Source: Coneutiohabitans sp964457925
Lineage (GTDB): Bacteria > Zhuqueibacterota > Zhuqueibacteria > Zhuqueibacterales > Zhuqueibacteraceae
Assembly: GCA_964457925.1 (NCBI GenBank)
Contig: CAYWGH010000007.1
Location: 1 to 64,000, forward strand
Length of the DNA: 64,000 bases
Reading direction: 5' to 3'
Shown: positions 26,043-35,476 of the stretch, one piece after another
Layout: each line of letters opens with the position of its first letter
Numbering within the stretch: position 1 is the first letter of the stretch
The notes under the pieces: model-generated
Databases searched by the model: none
Told to the model about the DNA's origin: nothing
What the model saw: only the letters and a program-made list of their open reading frames with translations
Position numbers and translations under genes: made by a program

Positions 26043-27042
26043 TTTTGGGCCAATAGTGTTTTTTGTGTTTTTGGAAATAGTTGACCGTGCGCTCGAGGCC
26101 GTCGCGCAATCTCACCTGCGGCTCCCAGCCCAGCACACTGCGAATCTTTTCGTAATTGCCATAATAATCGCCAATGTCGATGCGTTTTTTTTCCTCCGGA
26201 AACGGAATGATCGTGTAGGAACCGGTGCCGGTGATCTCAAGCAACATCTCGACAAAGCGCAATAGGCTGAACACTTCCATGCCGCCGAGATTGAACGCTT
26301 CGCCATTGGCGCGCTCATTTGCCGCAGCGAGCAGAAAAGCGTCCACGACATCATCAACATAGTTATAATCCCGGCGCTGCTTGCCGTCTCCAAAAATTTT
26401 GATCTCTTCCCCATTGATGGCCTGGCGAATGAAAACGCCGATAAAACCCTGGCGGTTGTGTTTCATCAGCATGCGCGGGCCATAAGTGTTGGTCAAACGC
26501 AGCGAACAGGAACGAATGCCGTAAACATTGTTGTACAGCAAATGATACGTCTCACCCGCAATTTTATTGATGCCGTTGACATCGGTCGGAATCATCAAAT
26601 GGCGTTCATCAACGGGCAAATACTGCGGCTTGCCGTATTGCTGCCGCGTGCCGGCAAAAACGATTTTGACCTCGGGGTTAAATTTGCGGCAGGCCTCGAG
26701 AATCGACAATTGGCTGATGCAATTGATCTCGAGATCGTTGTAGGGATTTTCCATACTGTCGATATGGCTGACCTGGCCGGCGAGGTTGAAAATATAATGC
26801 TGGCCGCGCACGAGAAAATTCATCGTCGGGCGCGTGCGCACATCCGCGATATTAATGCGGATGCGCTCTTCATACCCGTGCAGATTGAAGAAATTGCCGC
26901 CGTAGTCGTCGATCAGTGAGTCGACCACGGTCACCCGTGCTCCCATCTCCGCCAGCCGGATCGCCAGATTGGACCCGATAAAGCCCAACCCGCCGGTAAT
27001 CATGACATTCTTGTCATGAAACGATTTCGTGAGCTCGAGCAT
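26023..27042 (-). CDS. NDP-sugar epimerase/dehydratase-like SDR lacking the usual Tyr
   Basis: 339 residues from MLELTKSFHDKNV. It has the Rossmann GGLGFIGSN (17-25), AGQVSHIDSM and GTRQQYG. The usual YxxxK is replaced: the segment DVNGINKIAGE places Asn156 where Tyr is expected, with Lys160 retained. Other regions (RLTNTYGPR, FGDGKQRRDYNYVDDVV) are well conserved, so the protein looks functional. It overlaps the downstream aminotransferase gene by 20 bases and the upstream GT2 gene by 29 bases. It probably acts on the same sugar; the reaction is unassigned. Confidence 0.78.
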   Translation of the reverse strand: MLELTKSFHDKNVMITGGLGFIGSNLAIRLAEMGARVTVVDSLIDDYGGNFFNLHGYEERIRINIADVRTRPTMNFLVRGQHYIFNLAGQVSHIDSMENPYNDLEINCISQLSILEACRKFNPEVKIVFAGTRQQYGKPQYLPVDERHLMIPTDVNGINKIAGETYHLLYNNVYGIRSCSLRLTNTYGPRMLMKHNRQGFIGVFIRQAINGEEIKIFGDGKQRRDYNYVDDVVDAFLLAAANERANGEAFNLGGMEVFSLLRFVEMLLEITGTGSYTIIPFPEEKKRIDIGDYYGNYEKIRSVLGWEPQVRLRDGLERTVNYFQKHKKHYWPKNESQLS

Positions 27043-27781
27043 GGACAGGATGTTTGTGTTGAGATTGTTTCTTGATGACGAGACGCCACCATAATTTGGT
27101 GAGATCGACGCCAACGCGCGCAATGCGGCGGAACTTGAAAAACGTCGATTTGCCGCTGGCGCGATGAAAATGCGTCACCGGCACTTCGGCAAAACAGCAA
27201 CCGGCATCGTGCATTTTTTTGATCATCTCGACGCAGATCACGCCGCTGTTGTGTTCGAGATGGATACGGTCAAAGATGTCGCGCCGCATCAGCCGGAAAT
27301 CGCAATCCACATCGCGAATGGTGAAGCCGAAGGCCAGCTTGGTGACGGTGTGATACATCCTTCCGATGACGATGCGATACCACGGATCATTCCGTTTGAT
27401 TTTGTACCCGTTGACAATATCGACGCCGGGGCGCATGGCATGCACGAGTTTTTTCAACTCGCGCACGTCATACTGTGCATCGCCATCGGTATAAAAAATG
27501 TAATCCTTCTTGGCGGCGGCAAATCCGCTTTTGAGCGCGCCGCCATACCCGCGATTTTTTTTATGATGAATGACGCGAACCTGGGGAAAACTTCTTTCGA
27601 GAAAATTGAGCACGTCTACCGTGCTCTCGCCGCTGCCGTCATTGACCAGAATAACTTCGAAATCGCTGGTAATTTGCTCGGCGGTCGCGACTGCCAACGC
27701 TGCCATACTCCCGATCGTTCCCCAGTCGTTATAGACCGGAAAAAAAATCGACAAGCTGATGCCGTTCGTGCTGTGTTCCAT
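27014..27781 (-). CDS. Glycosyltransferase family 2, polyprenyl-phosphate-sugar synthase-like
   Basis: 255 residues. GT-A fold: LSIFFPVYNDWGTIGS, VNDGS and the metal-binding DGDAQYD. The C-terminal part contains DVDCDFRLMRRDIF and ends in a basic amphipathic segment without clear membrane helices. Dolichol-phosphate-mannose-synthase relatives in this family load a sugar on undecaprenyl phosphate. It lies 25 bases from the small SMR-like gene, which suggests a lipid-carrier sugar pathway. Confidence 0.82.
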   Translation of the reverse strand: MEHSTNGISLSIFFPVYNDWGTIGSMAALAVATAEQITSDFEVILVNDGSGESTVDVLNFLERSFPQVRVIHHKKNRGYGGALKSGFAAAKKDYIFYTDGDAQYDVRELKKLVHAMRPGVDIVNGYKIKRNDPWYRIVIGRMYHTVTKLAFGFTIRDVDCDFRLMRRDIFDRIHLEHNSGVICVEMIKKMHDAGCCFAEVPVTHFHRASGKSTFFKFRRIARVGVDLTKLWWRLVIKKQSQHKHPVHARAHEIVS

Positions 27782-27806
27782 GGGCGTGAGAATTGTTGGT
27801 CATGGC

Positions 27807-28181
27807 TCAGCTCTGATACGTCATGAAAATTCCCACGCTCATCAATCCAATCCCGATCCATCGGGTCACGGTCATTTGTTCGTCGAAGAGCCACCAGGAC
27901 AACAGCAAAATCAAAATGTAACTCAAGGTGGTTGATACCGGAAAGGCAAGGCTCAATTCGAAACGCGAGAGCACGACAATCCACAAGGTCGCGCTGATTC
28001 CCGCGCTCAACACCCAACCCACAAGATAGGGATTGAGCACCAACGCCATCAGCGTCGAAAGCAATTGTGTCGGGTCGAGGTTGAAGCGCTGGTTGGCTGT
28101 CGCTTTTTTCAGCAACAACTGTCCGGTAATCGTGGTGGCAATCGAGATCAGAAAGATGATGTTTGCATAGGTCTTGCTCAT
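27807..28181 (-). CDS. Small four-helix transporter-like protein (EamA/SMR, ArnE/F-like)
   Basis: 124 residues with four hydrophobic helices (about 5-22, 48-66, 72-92, 99-120); AAGGTG precedes the ATG. The pattern TTITGQLLLKKA at the N-terminus and LAFPVSTTLSYILILLLSWWLFDE at the C-terminus fits the SMR/DMT superfamily and ArnE/ArnF-like half-transporters. It may flip an undecaprenyl-phosphate sugar to the periplasm, made by the neighbouring GT2 enzymes and used by the GT-C enzyme at 29453-31195. It would work as a dimer. Confidence 0.72.
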   Translation of the reverse strand: MSKTYANIIFLISIATTITGQLLLKKATANQRFNLDPTQLLSTLMALVLNPYLVGWVLSAGISATLWIVVLSRFELSLAFPVSTTLSYILILLLSWWLFDEQMTVTRWIGIGLMSVGIFMTYQS

Positions 28182-28277
28182 GGCACCTTCAGAGCGAAAT
28201 TAATGAGATGATCATGCAAGCATCTTAACATTAATTTAATCAACAACAATTGCTTGCCACTTCAATTACCAACAGTT

Positions 28278-29264
28278 TCATGCAGATGCGGAACGATTTT
28301 GCTCGCTAAAGCCAAGCGCTTCATCCAGCAGGTAAAGCGGCCGGCGCTTAACTTCATCAAAAATACGTCCCAGATATTCACCGATAATGCCAATGGTGAT
28401 TAATTGAATGCCGCCCAAGAAAAGCACGGTGATGATGAGGGAGGCGAAACCGGGCACGTATGAGCTTGGCACGAACAAGCGTTTATAAAGCTGCACCAGC
28501 GCCGCAATGAATGATATGCCGGAGGTGATAAAACCCAGAATGGCGGCCATCCGGAGCGGTGCGTAGGAAAACGAGACAAAACCATCCACCGCAAGCTTGA
28601 AGAGTTTGTAGAGCGTGTATTGCGTCTCGCCGCCAAAACGTTCGTCTCGTTCGTAGGCCAGGCCGACTTGCCGAAATCCCACCCAGCTCCGAATGCCGCG
28701 CACGAAGCGGTTACGCTCCGGCATGGCGCGAATCACACTCACGACTTTTTGGTCCATGATGCAAAAATCGCCGCTGTCAAGCGGAATGTCGATATCCGCG
28801 ATACGCTTGATCATGCGATAAAAAGCGGCATACGCAGCGCGTTTGAAAATATTTTCTTTTCGCTTGGTGCGAATGGCATACACGACGTCATAGCCTTCAC
28901 GCCATTTCGTGATGAATTGCGGCAGGCATTCCGGCGGATCCTGCAGGTCGGCATCCATGACAATCACGGCCCTACCTGAGGCAAAATCCAGCCCGGCGCT
29001 CACCGCCGTTTGATGACCGAAATTGCGGGTGAAACTCACGACTTTGACGCGTTGATCACGATGATGCAGCTCACGCAACAAGTCGCGCGAACGATCGCGG
29101 CTGCCGTCATTGATGAAAATAATTTCGTAAGGCTCGCCTAACGTTTCCAATACCTTCGTGAGACGCTGATAAATCATCGGGATGTTGGCTTCTTCATTGT
29201 AAACGGGCAGCACAATCGAAAATGTGACTTTCGTGCGCGCCGTCGCTTCATTGCGCTGCGACAT
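28278..29264 (-). CDS. GtrB/ArnC-type polyprenyl-phosphate glycosyltransferase (GT2)
   Basis: 328 residues from MSQRNEATARTKV, with GGTGGAG just upstream. Catalytic GT-A domain: VLPVYNEEANIP, INDGSRDRS and DADLQDPPE (DAD at 104-106). The C-terminus has two membrane helices (about 235-255 and 270-295) and the IGEYLGRIFDEVKRRPLYL ending typical of GtrB/ArnC. It transfers a sugar from a nucleotide donor to undecaprenyl phosphate at the inner membrane. With the SMR-like gene and the GT-C gene on either side it forms an Arn/Gtr-like module. Confidence 0.9.
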   Translation of the reverse strand: MSQRNEATARTKVTFSIVLPVYNEEANIPMIYQRLTKVLETLGEPYEIIFINDGSRDRSRDLLRELHHRDQRVKVVSFTRNFGHQTAVSAGLDFASGRAVIVMDADLQDPPECLPQFITKWREGYDVVYAIRTKRKENIFKRAAYAAFYRMIKRIADIDIPLDSGDFCIMDQKVVSVIRAMPERNRFVRGIRSWVGFRQVGLAYERDERFGGETQYTLYKLFKLAVDGFVSFSYAPLRMAAILGFITSGISFIAALVQLYKRLFVPSSYVPGFASLIITVLFLGGIQLITIGIIGEYLGRIFDEVKRRPLYLLDEALGFSEQNRSASA

Positions 29265-29452
29265 GTCTCCACCCTCTGCTTTCACGTGCCAGGCGCCATT
29301 AACGGCGCCGATTTCGAGATGGCTAATTTCGTGCAACGGATCATCCTCCTCGACTAACTTTCCTGGTTGGGCGTAACGGTACCGCGATTACAAGGCATTT
29401 TGCTTTTTACCGGCCGTAAAAAAGCAACTCTTCTTATGCAAATTTTACGGAT

Positions 29453-31195
29453 CTAATGCTCTTTATTGGCAGTCTCTTCGCTTGCCGGCGCGGGCGTTGC
29501 GAATCGGTAGATGATCGTTCGCAATCCCGGCGCCCGTGTCTCATCGTAAATTGCCGCCAACTCCGGTGGCGCGGTTGCCGGATCATTGAGCTGCAACAAC
29601 CTGGGAAAATGCGAGGCATAGCGCTCGGCCCACACCACATGCGTCACGCCGCGATAATGCGCATATTGCGCGAGCCGCGGCCATTCGTTCTGTGAAAACG
29701 TTGCGCCCGAGCGAATGTTGTGATTTCCGGCATAAAAATTTACCGCTTTGTTGTAACTCATCAAAACCGGGGCGGCGCCCGCATGTTGGCGCAGCCATTG
29801 CCCCGCCTGCTTCAGCTCGATCGCCTCGCTCCAAAAATCAACATCATGCGGTGACCGTTGCACGATGCTGCCGAGTTGGGTTAGAAACGCAAAGATCATC
29901 ACTACGCCGGCGGCGCCAGCCCAGGCCAGTCGCTGCCATCCGAGTTTTTTAATGATATTGTTTGACGCGAGTTGCGTGAATACTTGCAAAAACCAGTTTT
30001 TGAGCACGATTATGCCATGCCCAATCCAGACCATCGCAATCGGCAACAATGCGGTTAAATATCTTTCATTGATATGAAACAACGGCACCACAATAAACCA
30101 AAAGAACCCAACAAAGCACAGCAAATATAAACTCAAACGTATTTGCTCGGATCGCCATGCGTTGCCGAACAAACCAAGAATAAAAGGCGCCAGCAAACCC
30201 AGCGAAAAGATTGACGCCAGCTCGGAGCGTGTCAAGCGATAAAAATGCGTTGCATACTTCCTGAGCAATAATCCCAAGGAGTTTTCGATTGGCGGACCGC
30301 CCTGCGTGGCGGTTGCTTGCACAAAATCGCCGTCATGATAAATCTGATCGTTGGGATAGGTGCGGTTATCCTCTGAAAGCGAATCAAAGGTTCCAAGTTT
30401 GCCGGGCGAGAAATATTGCGCCTCCAACTGCTGCACGGCTGCGCCTTTTGCGCTCAATGTCCAACGCCCAGTTTCGCCATGAAGATAAAAAATGTAAGGA
30501 AACGCCGTCAGGAGCCAAGCTAGGACAGCGATCACTCCCAGTTTGAGGGTTGCGGTTTTTTGTTTTTGAAATAAATGAACGACAAACAATATGCCGGCAA
30601 AAACACAATAAACGATCAGGAAGCCTACGCCCTCCGGCCGCGTCAAATAAGCCAGCCCGATGAACACACCCGTTGCGAAAGCGCGCAGAAGTGAGCCGCG
30701 TTTAAGCGCTTCCCAGCCCGACCACACCCCCAAACAGGCGAACAACATGTAAGAAGATTCTGCCAGCGCATTGGTTGAAGCGAAGGCCATGGGAGGGTAA
30801 AGGGCCAGCACGGCTGCGGCGCACAATGCGCTTTGCCTGCCCACCAGATCGACACCAAGGCGATAAATCGGCCAGAGCAACAGTGTGCCGCAAATGACAT
30901 TGACGAGACGGCCGGCCATTTCCACCTCCGAGGTAAGCGCGGCCGCGAGCCCGACCAGCATCGGATACATTGGCGACCAAAAGGGATGGAGCCAGTTCTT
31001 AAAATCTCCCGTGATAAAGCTTGCTGCCAGATTGAGATAGTGAGGCTCATCCCAGCCAATGGCGTAGCGAAAGTTGAGAAGAAATAGGCGGAACAATAAC
31101 GCTGCCAACATCAAGCCCAGAAAAGGCCAATCGGAGTGTTTTTTGGAATTCATGAAAAGCACATTTGATTTTGAAAAGAACCCTGCCTCAGCCAT
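29453..31195 (-). CDS. GT-C membrane glycosyltransferase (GT39/ArnT-like)
   Basis: 580 residues from the ATG at 31195, which has a G-rich site upstream; an ATG at 31153 is an alternative. A helix-rich protein (about 11-12 membrane segments) whose first periplasmic loop holds WDEPHY, the acidic pair of PMT/ArnT enzymes that use polyprenyl-phosphate sugars. A C-terminal periplasmic domain of about 130 residues follows. It probably uses the carrier sugar made by the GtrB-type protein just upstream. Confidence 0.82.
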   Translation of the reverse strand: MAEAGFFSKSNVLFMNSKKHSDWPFLGLMLAALLFRLFLLNFRYAIGWDEPHYLNLAASFITGDFKNWLHPFWSPMYPMLVGLAAALTSEVEMAGRLVNVICGTLLLWPIYRLGVDLVGRQSALCAAAVLALYPPMAFASTNALAESSYMLFACLGVWSGWEALKRGSLLRAFATGVFIGLAYLTRPEGVGFLIVYCVFAGILFVVHLFQKQKTATLKLGVIAVLAWLLTAFPYIFYLHGETGRWTLSAKGAAVQQLEAQYFSPGKLGTFDSLSEDNRTYPNDQIYHDGDFVQATATQGGPPIENSLGLLLRKYATHFYRLTRSELASIFSLGLLAPFILGLFGNAWRSEQIRLSLYLLCFVGFFWFIVVPLFHINERYLTALLPIAMVWIGHGIIVLKNWFLQVFTQLASNNIIKKLGWQRLAWAGAAGVVMIFAFLTQLGSIVQRSPHDVDFWSEAIELKQAGQWLRQHAGAAPVLMSYNKAVNFYAGNHNIRSGATFSQNEWPRLAQYAHYRGVTHVVWAERYASHFPRLLQLNDPATAPPELAAIYDETRAPGLRTIIYRFATPAPASEETANKEH

Positions 31196-31311
31196 AAAAA
31201 ATTCGCCCCCAGAATTTTGAATCTCCATGCCGGCAAACTCAAGGTCAGCCGGGTAAGGGAGTTTCAATTCTGCGGGCGATACGATGTAATCACGAAACTC
31301 AAAAGCTCAGC

Positions 31312-32418
31312 TTAGGATTTTCGCTGAGACATTTCATGGAATAACTTTTCGTAATCGTCGGTGATTTTTTCCCACGTATACTCACGTTTGATGATCTCAA
31401 CGGCTTTGCGCGCTGCTTGCGTTACTGCTTCGGGATGATCCAGCAAATACTGCATTTTATTGGCCAGATCGCCGTTCTCTTTCGTGTTGAAAAAATAACC
31501 GGCATCTTCCAGCACTTCGCGATGCTCCGGCACATCGTTCGCCAATACGCAATTGCCGAACCCCATGCCCTCGAGCAACGCCGGATGGGTGCCGCCCACT
31601 TCGGTGGCCTGCACATAAAAATAGGCATTCGATTGCAGCTCGCGATAGCCGTGACCGAACACATAACCCGTGAAGAGAATACGTGCGTCCTTTGTTGCCT
31701 TGAGATTTTGAATATAGTCCGTACTGTACGGCGCATCGCCCACCATCACCAGGCGTTTATTTGTCTTCACCTGTTCAAATGCCTTAACCACGAGATGCGC
31801 ATTGTTTTCCGGCTCAAAGCGGCTGACATAAAGCACATAATCGCCTGCCTGCAAGCCGTATTTTTTAAGCGTGTCATTTGCCGGCACTTTCTCCGTGGGC
31901 GCGCCGTAGGGAATAAACACAGAATCTTTCTTGAACTTTTCCAGATAATAGCGCTTGATAAACTTGGAATCGGTAACCACGACATTGGCAAGCTTGGTGG
32001 AGAGCCACTCGGAAATTTTGTAGTACCATTGGCCGAGCTTGTTCCACTTCTTACGCTGCCATTCCAGGCCGTCAACATTGATCGCCACCTTTTGCCCAAA
32101 TAAGCGGGGAATGATACAAAACGCGGCATTGGCGCTGTTGCAAACCAAAATTGCATCGAATTTTTCTTTAAGGGCAGCATGCCAGGCGCAGAGAAACGTG
32201 TGCGCCACGGTGTCGAGGTATTTGTGGCTGATGGTCGGTAAAATCACCAGCCGCACGCCCTGGTAGTAGGGCGCATTGAATTTGATATTGTTGGAGCGGC
32301 CATACACGGTAACGTGATGCCCGCGCTTGACCAAACGCGTGGCCAAATGCTCGGCAAAAGTTTCAAACCCGCCATAATTTGCGGGAATACCCCGAATTCC
32401 CATGATTGCAATATTCAT
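31312..32418 (-). CDS. Glycosyltransferase family 4 with DUF1972 N-terminal domain
   Basis: 368 residues from MNIAIMGIRGIPANYGGFE, the characteristic start of DUF1972 proteins such as Cps2T-like rhamnosyltransferases; an upstream start at 32448 would add 10 residues and is rejected. The donor domain contains VLYVSRFEPENN and GGTHPALLEGMGFGN, which fits E-x-x-E type GT4 motifs. It probably adds a deoxyhexose early in the repeat unit, but donor specificity is inference. Confidence 0.85.
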   Translation of the reverse strand: MNIAIMGIRGIPANYGGFETFAEHLATRLVKRGHHVTVYGRSNNIKFNAPYYQGVRLVILPTISHKYLDTVAHTFLCAWHAALKEKFDAILVCNSANAAFCIIPRLFGQKVAINVDGLEWQRKKWNKLGQWYYKISEWLSTKLANVVVTDSKFIKRYYLEKFKKDSVFIPYGAPTEKVPANDTLKKYGLQAGDYVLYVSRFEPENNAHLVVKAFEQVKTNKRLVMVGDAPYSTDYIQNLKATKDARILFTGYVFGHGYRELQSNAYFYVQATEVGGTHPALLEGMGFGNCVLANDVPEHREVLEDAGYFFNTKENGDLANKMQYLLDHPEAVTQAARKAVEIIKREYTWEKITDDYEKLFHEMSQRKS

Positions 32419-32452
32419 AAATAATCCACAGACTTTCCTGTATTTCACCTTC

Positions 32453-34165
32453 TCAGAATTGCGTATCCGTTTTCCTGGCCGGCGCTTGTTGCGGCGAATA
32501 ACGATAAACCAACACGGTGCTGTTGACCGTTGTCAACGCGCGTTCAAAATGGGAGACAATATACTCGCGCATGGGCACTGGCACGAAAACGGGGTTCTCC
32601 AGCATTTTATATTGCTGTCCCAGCATCCAAATTGTTTTCTTCTCTGCCACCAGCCGTTGCAACTGCGCCAAATCCTTGATGTAGGGTCTGCCGGAATATA
32701 AGTCAAAATACTCGCCGTTGGCATCTCTGAGATTATTTTCCATCGACAAATCAAGGTCGGCAAAATTGAGATCATAATCAACTCTGCCGAGATAGTGCAG
32801 CGTGCCAAGGGCATCGGTTGAGATGATCACATCGGTGCTGTCGCTGTGTTCGCGCACGAATTGGCAGGCTTCCCGCCATTCTTCCATGTACATCGCGCCA
32901 TTGAAGCTGCCGTCCTCACTGGTGGGAATGCGCCGCGCCAGCCGCACCGAAGGCGTGATCGGCAACCAGACAAGAAACACACAGAAGATGATTGCTGAAA
33001 TAAAGCCCTGCGACAGCCGTGATTTCGAAAACCAACGGTTTCTAATCGTTTCGAATTCAGCCGCCATGATATTCGAAAACGCAAAGGCACAGAGCATGAT
33101 GAAGAACGCATAAACATGAAACAGATATTGGAAATGCCGATACGAAAAAGCCGTCATAAACATGAACAGCGTGCTAACAAACAAAGATAAAACATAAATG
33201 CCGTCGCGATGCATCCGGGCCAAAACCTGATAAGCGCCGATCACAAACAATACCCCCATGGGAAAATTGTAGTGATCGAACATAAAATCGAAAAACAGCG
33301 TGCGCTTTTGAAAGCGCGTGCCTTCCGCCCATTTGGGCATGAAGCCCAGCGCATAATCGAGAAACGCGCGCAATGCCGGCGCGGTCACTAGCGCGACCAG
33401 TGGCACAAAAATAAGAATCCAAAAAACGATGAAATATTTTCCCCGCATGGCCTGCACCAATCCCTCATTGCGCCACTGCACGATGGCCATGATGCCGGTG
33501 TAGAATATCACGCCGACGACAAAAAGCGCGGTGAGATCGTGCACTTTAAAAGAAATCAACAAGGAAATCAGCGCGATCAGCAGCCAAAAGACATTTAAAT
33601 TCCATGCCGCCAGCAAGCGTTGCAGCCAGGCATTACGCAGAATTTTTTTCTGCCATTCGCCGAAGAGGCCGCCGCCCTCGCTTTCGAAGCCGCGATAGAA
33701 GGCATAGCTTCCGAGCAGAAACAAAAACTGAAACAGCGTGTACATGCGCGAGAGGCGAGACCAGCCGATCTCAAACGGTGAAATGGCGGTAAAAAGCGCC
33801 GCCAGCAAGGCGGTTTGCACGCCGAAGAAGCGCCGCGTAATCAAAAACACGGCAAGTATGCACAACACGCCAAAAAATGCGCTGGGCAGCCGCAGGCTAA
33901 ACTCACTTGCGCCGAACATACGAAACGAGAGCGCCACTAATTGTGAATACCAGAGTGCGCGCTCGTTGGGTTCGCCCGAGGTGAAAACGGCTTCTCCCGT
34001 TTTCACCAGGGAGTCGGCGGCATAATAATGATTGAGTTCGTCAATCCAGATGCTCGAGACATGCAATTGATAGAACCGCATGAAAATGCCCACGGCCAAA
34101 ATGCCAACTAAGAAAAAATACATTAACCTTCCGGGCATTTCGATTTGTTGCGAGGCTTTGTGCAT
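32453..34165 (-). CDS. GT-C membrane glycosyltransferase (GT39/ArnT-like)
   Basis: 570 residues from MHKASQQIEMPGRLMYFF; in-frame ATGs upstream give an unlikely basic extension. About 11-12 membrane helices. The first periplasmic loop has SIWIDELNHYY with the DE acidic pair. A large C-terminal periplasmic part contains DVIISTDALGTLHYLG. It is the third GT-C protein of the locus. The start is 46 bases from the end of the upstream GT4 gene. Confidence 0.8.
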   Translation of the reverse strand: MHKASQQIEMPGRLMYFFLVGILAVGIFMRFYQLHVSSIWIDELNHYYAADSLVKTGEAVFTSGEPNERALWYSQLVALSFRMFGASEFSLRLPSAFFGVLCILAVFLITRRFFGVQTALLAALFTAISPFEIGWSRLSRMYTLFQFLFLLGSYAFYRGFESEGGGLFGEWQKKILRNAWLQRLLAAWNLNVFWLLIALISLLISFKVHDLTALFVVGVIFYTGIMAIVQWRNEGLVQAMRGKYFIVFWILIFVPLVALVTAPALRAFLDYALGFMPKWAEGTRFQKRTLFFDFMFDHYNFPMGVLFVIGAYQVLARMHRDGIYVLSLFVSTLFMFMTAFSYRHFQYLFHVYAFFIMLCAFAFSNIMAAEFETIRNRWFSKSRLSQGFISAIIFCVFLVWLPITPSVRLARRIPTSEDGSFNGAMYMEEWREACQFVREHSDSTDVIISTDALGTLHYLGRVDYDLNFADLDLSMENNLRDANGEYFDLYSGRPYIKDLAQLQRLVAEKKTIWMLGQQYKMLENPVFVPVPMREYIVSHFERALTTVNSTVLVYRYSPQQAPARKTDTQF

Positions 34166-34211
34166 ATGAGGTGAAACCGTAATGATCCTAGCTTTTGTTT
34201 GTCTTTTTAAT

Positions 34212-35468
34212 TTACGCTTGCAGCTTTGCGTGTGCGCCGGCGTTTTTCTCGCGCGGTATTGCATTATGTGAACGTACGGTGCGCGATAACGCGTTTTTAG
34301 CGCCGGCCTCATGGGAACGATCTATCAATTCTTGCAAACGCTGTTGATAGCTCGCCGCGATTGCCTGCCATTGATATTCGGCAGCGACTTTGCGATGGGC
34401 ATTCCTTGCCATCTGCTCTCGATCATTCTTGCGATCAACGAGAGTGATGAGTGTACGCATGAATTCATCCCAGTCATCTGCAAGAACAATTTCCTTGCCG
34501 TTAACAAAGTTCAGGCCTTCTGCGGCTACGTTGGTCGCAACAATCGGTTTGGCATTGGCCGCGTACTCAAGAATTTTCAAGCGCGTGCCGGATCCGGAAA
34601 GCAGCGGCGCGATACAAGCTGAGGCATGCTGCAACAAGGGTTGCAGATCTTCCACGAAGCCGGTGAACGCCAGACCTTGCGGCACCCGACTGTAATCCGG
34701 GGATTGCGGTCCGCCCACTACCACAAATACGAGATCACGGTTTTGCGCTTGCGCGCGCGGCGCCAGCTCTTCGACGATCACCCGAATGGCTTCGGCATTG
34801 GGCGGATAATTCGTTTTGCCGAGAAACAACACGAAGGTTTTGTCACGCAGCGGCGCGGGCAGCGTTTCTTTCGAATGCTTTTGCCGAATCTCCGGCAGGT
34901 TGATGCCATTCGGCACGATCCAAGTTTTTTCCGGAGAAATACCAAAGCGCGCGCTCAAATGCCCGGCGTCGATTTCCGAACACACGACGACGCGATCACT
35001 CGCGTGCACGGCTTTACGCTCGATACGCGCGGTGATCTGCGTAAACAGCGGCATGCGATACGCACGCTCAACATAAATGACTTCAACATTATGCTCGATC
35101 AAGATCAACGGCACATGCCGCGCGCGCGCAAGTCGTTGCGCTAGTGGAAACGACCATAAATGTTCGCATTGCACCGCAGAGACCTCGATGTCCGAAATGG
35201 CGCGCATTGCCCGTTGAAATACACCGTTGCCATGACAACCCAAAATGGCCGGATTGAACCCGAAGGCTTTTCGAATGATCTGCGGGAATTGCATCGGCGC
35301 AAACACCCGATGCTCGAGATCGTTTTCTTTCGGCGCGGGCGCAAGCAAAACCGGGCGCAAATCGCCGAGATGATGCAAGAGATTCAGCATGCGCACATTC
35401 GCGCCGGTGTTATGCGGCACGGTGGAGTGATAAGAAACGCAGAGCAAATGTTTTTCCATTTTCGACAT
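34212..35468 (-). CDS. Glycosyltransferase family 4
   Basis: 418 residues from MSKMEKHLLCVSYHSTVPHN. An alternative GTG at 35480 overlaps the upstream flippase stop as GTGA, so translational coupling is likely either way. The N-domain has GANVRMLN. The C-domain has TRLKILEYAANAKPIVATN with the expected Glu in the C-terminal half of the motif; the first Glu of E-x7-E is not evident. The general layout recalls the exosortase-associated transferases TIGR03087/03088, but no exosortase is in the window. Confidence 0.8.
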   Translation of the reverse strand: MSKMEKHLLCVSYHSTVPHNTGANVRMLNLLHHLGDLRPVLLAPAPKENDLEHRVFAPMQFPQIIRKAFGFNPAILGCHGNGVFQRAMRAISDIEVSAVQCEHLWSFPLAQRLARARHVPLILIEHNVEVIYVERAYRMPLFTQITARIERKAVHASDRVVVCSEIDAGHLSARFGISPEKTWIVPNGINLPEIRQKHSKETLPAPLRDKTFVLFLGKTNYPPNAEAIRVIVEELAPRAQAQNRDLVFVVVGGPQSPDYSRVPQGLAFTGFVEDLQPLLQHASACIAPLLSGSGTRLKILEYAANAKPIVATNVAAEGLNFVNGKEIVLADDWDEFMRTLITLVDRKNDREQMARNAHRKVAAEYQWQAIAASYQQRLQELIDRSHEAGAKNALSRTVRSHNAIPREKNAGAHAKLQA

Positions 35469-35476
35469 GGCGATTC

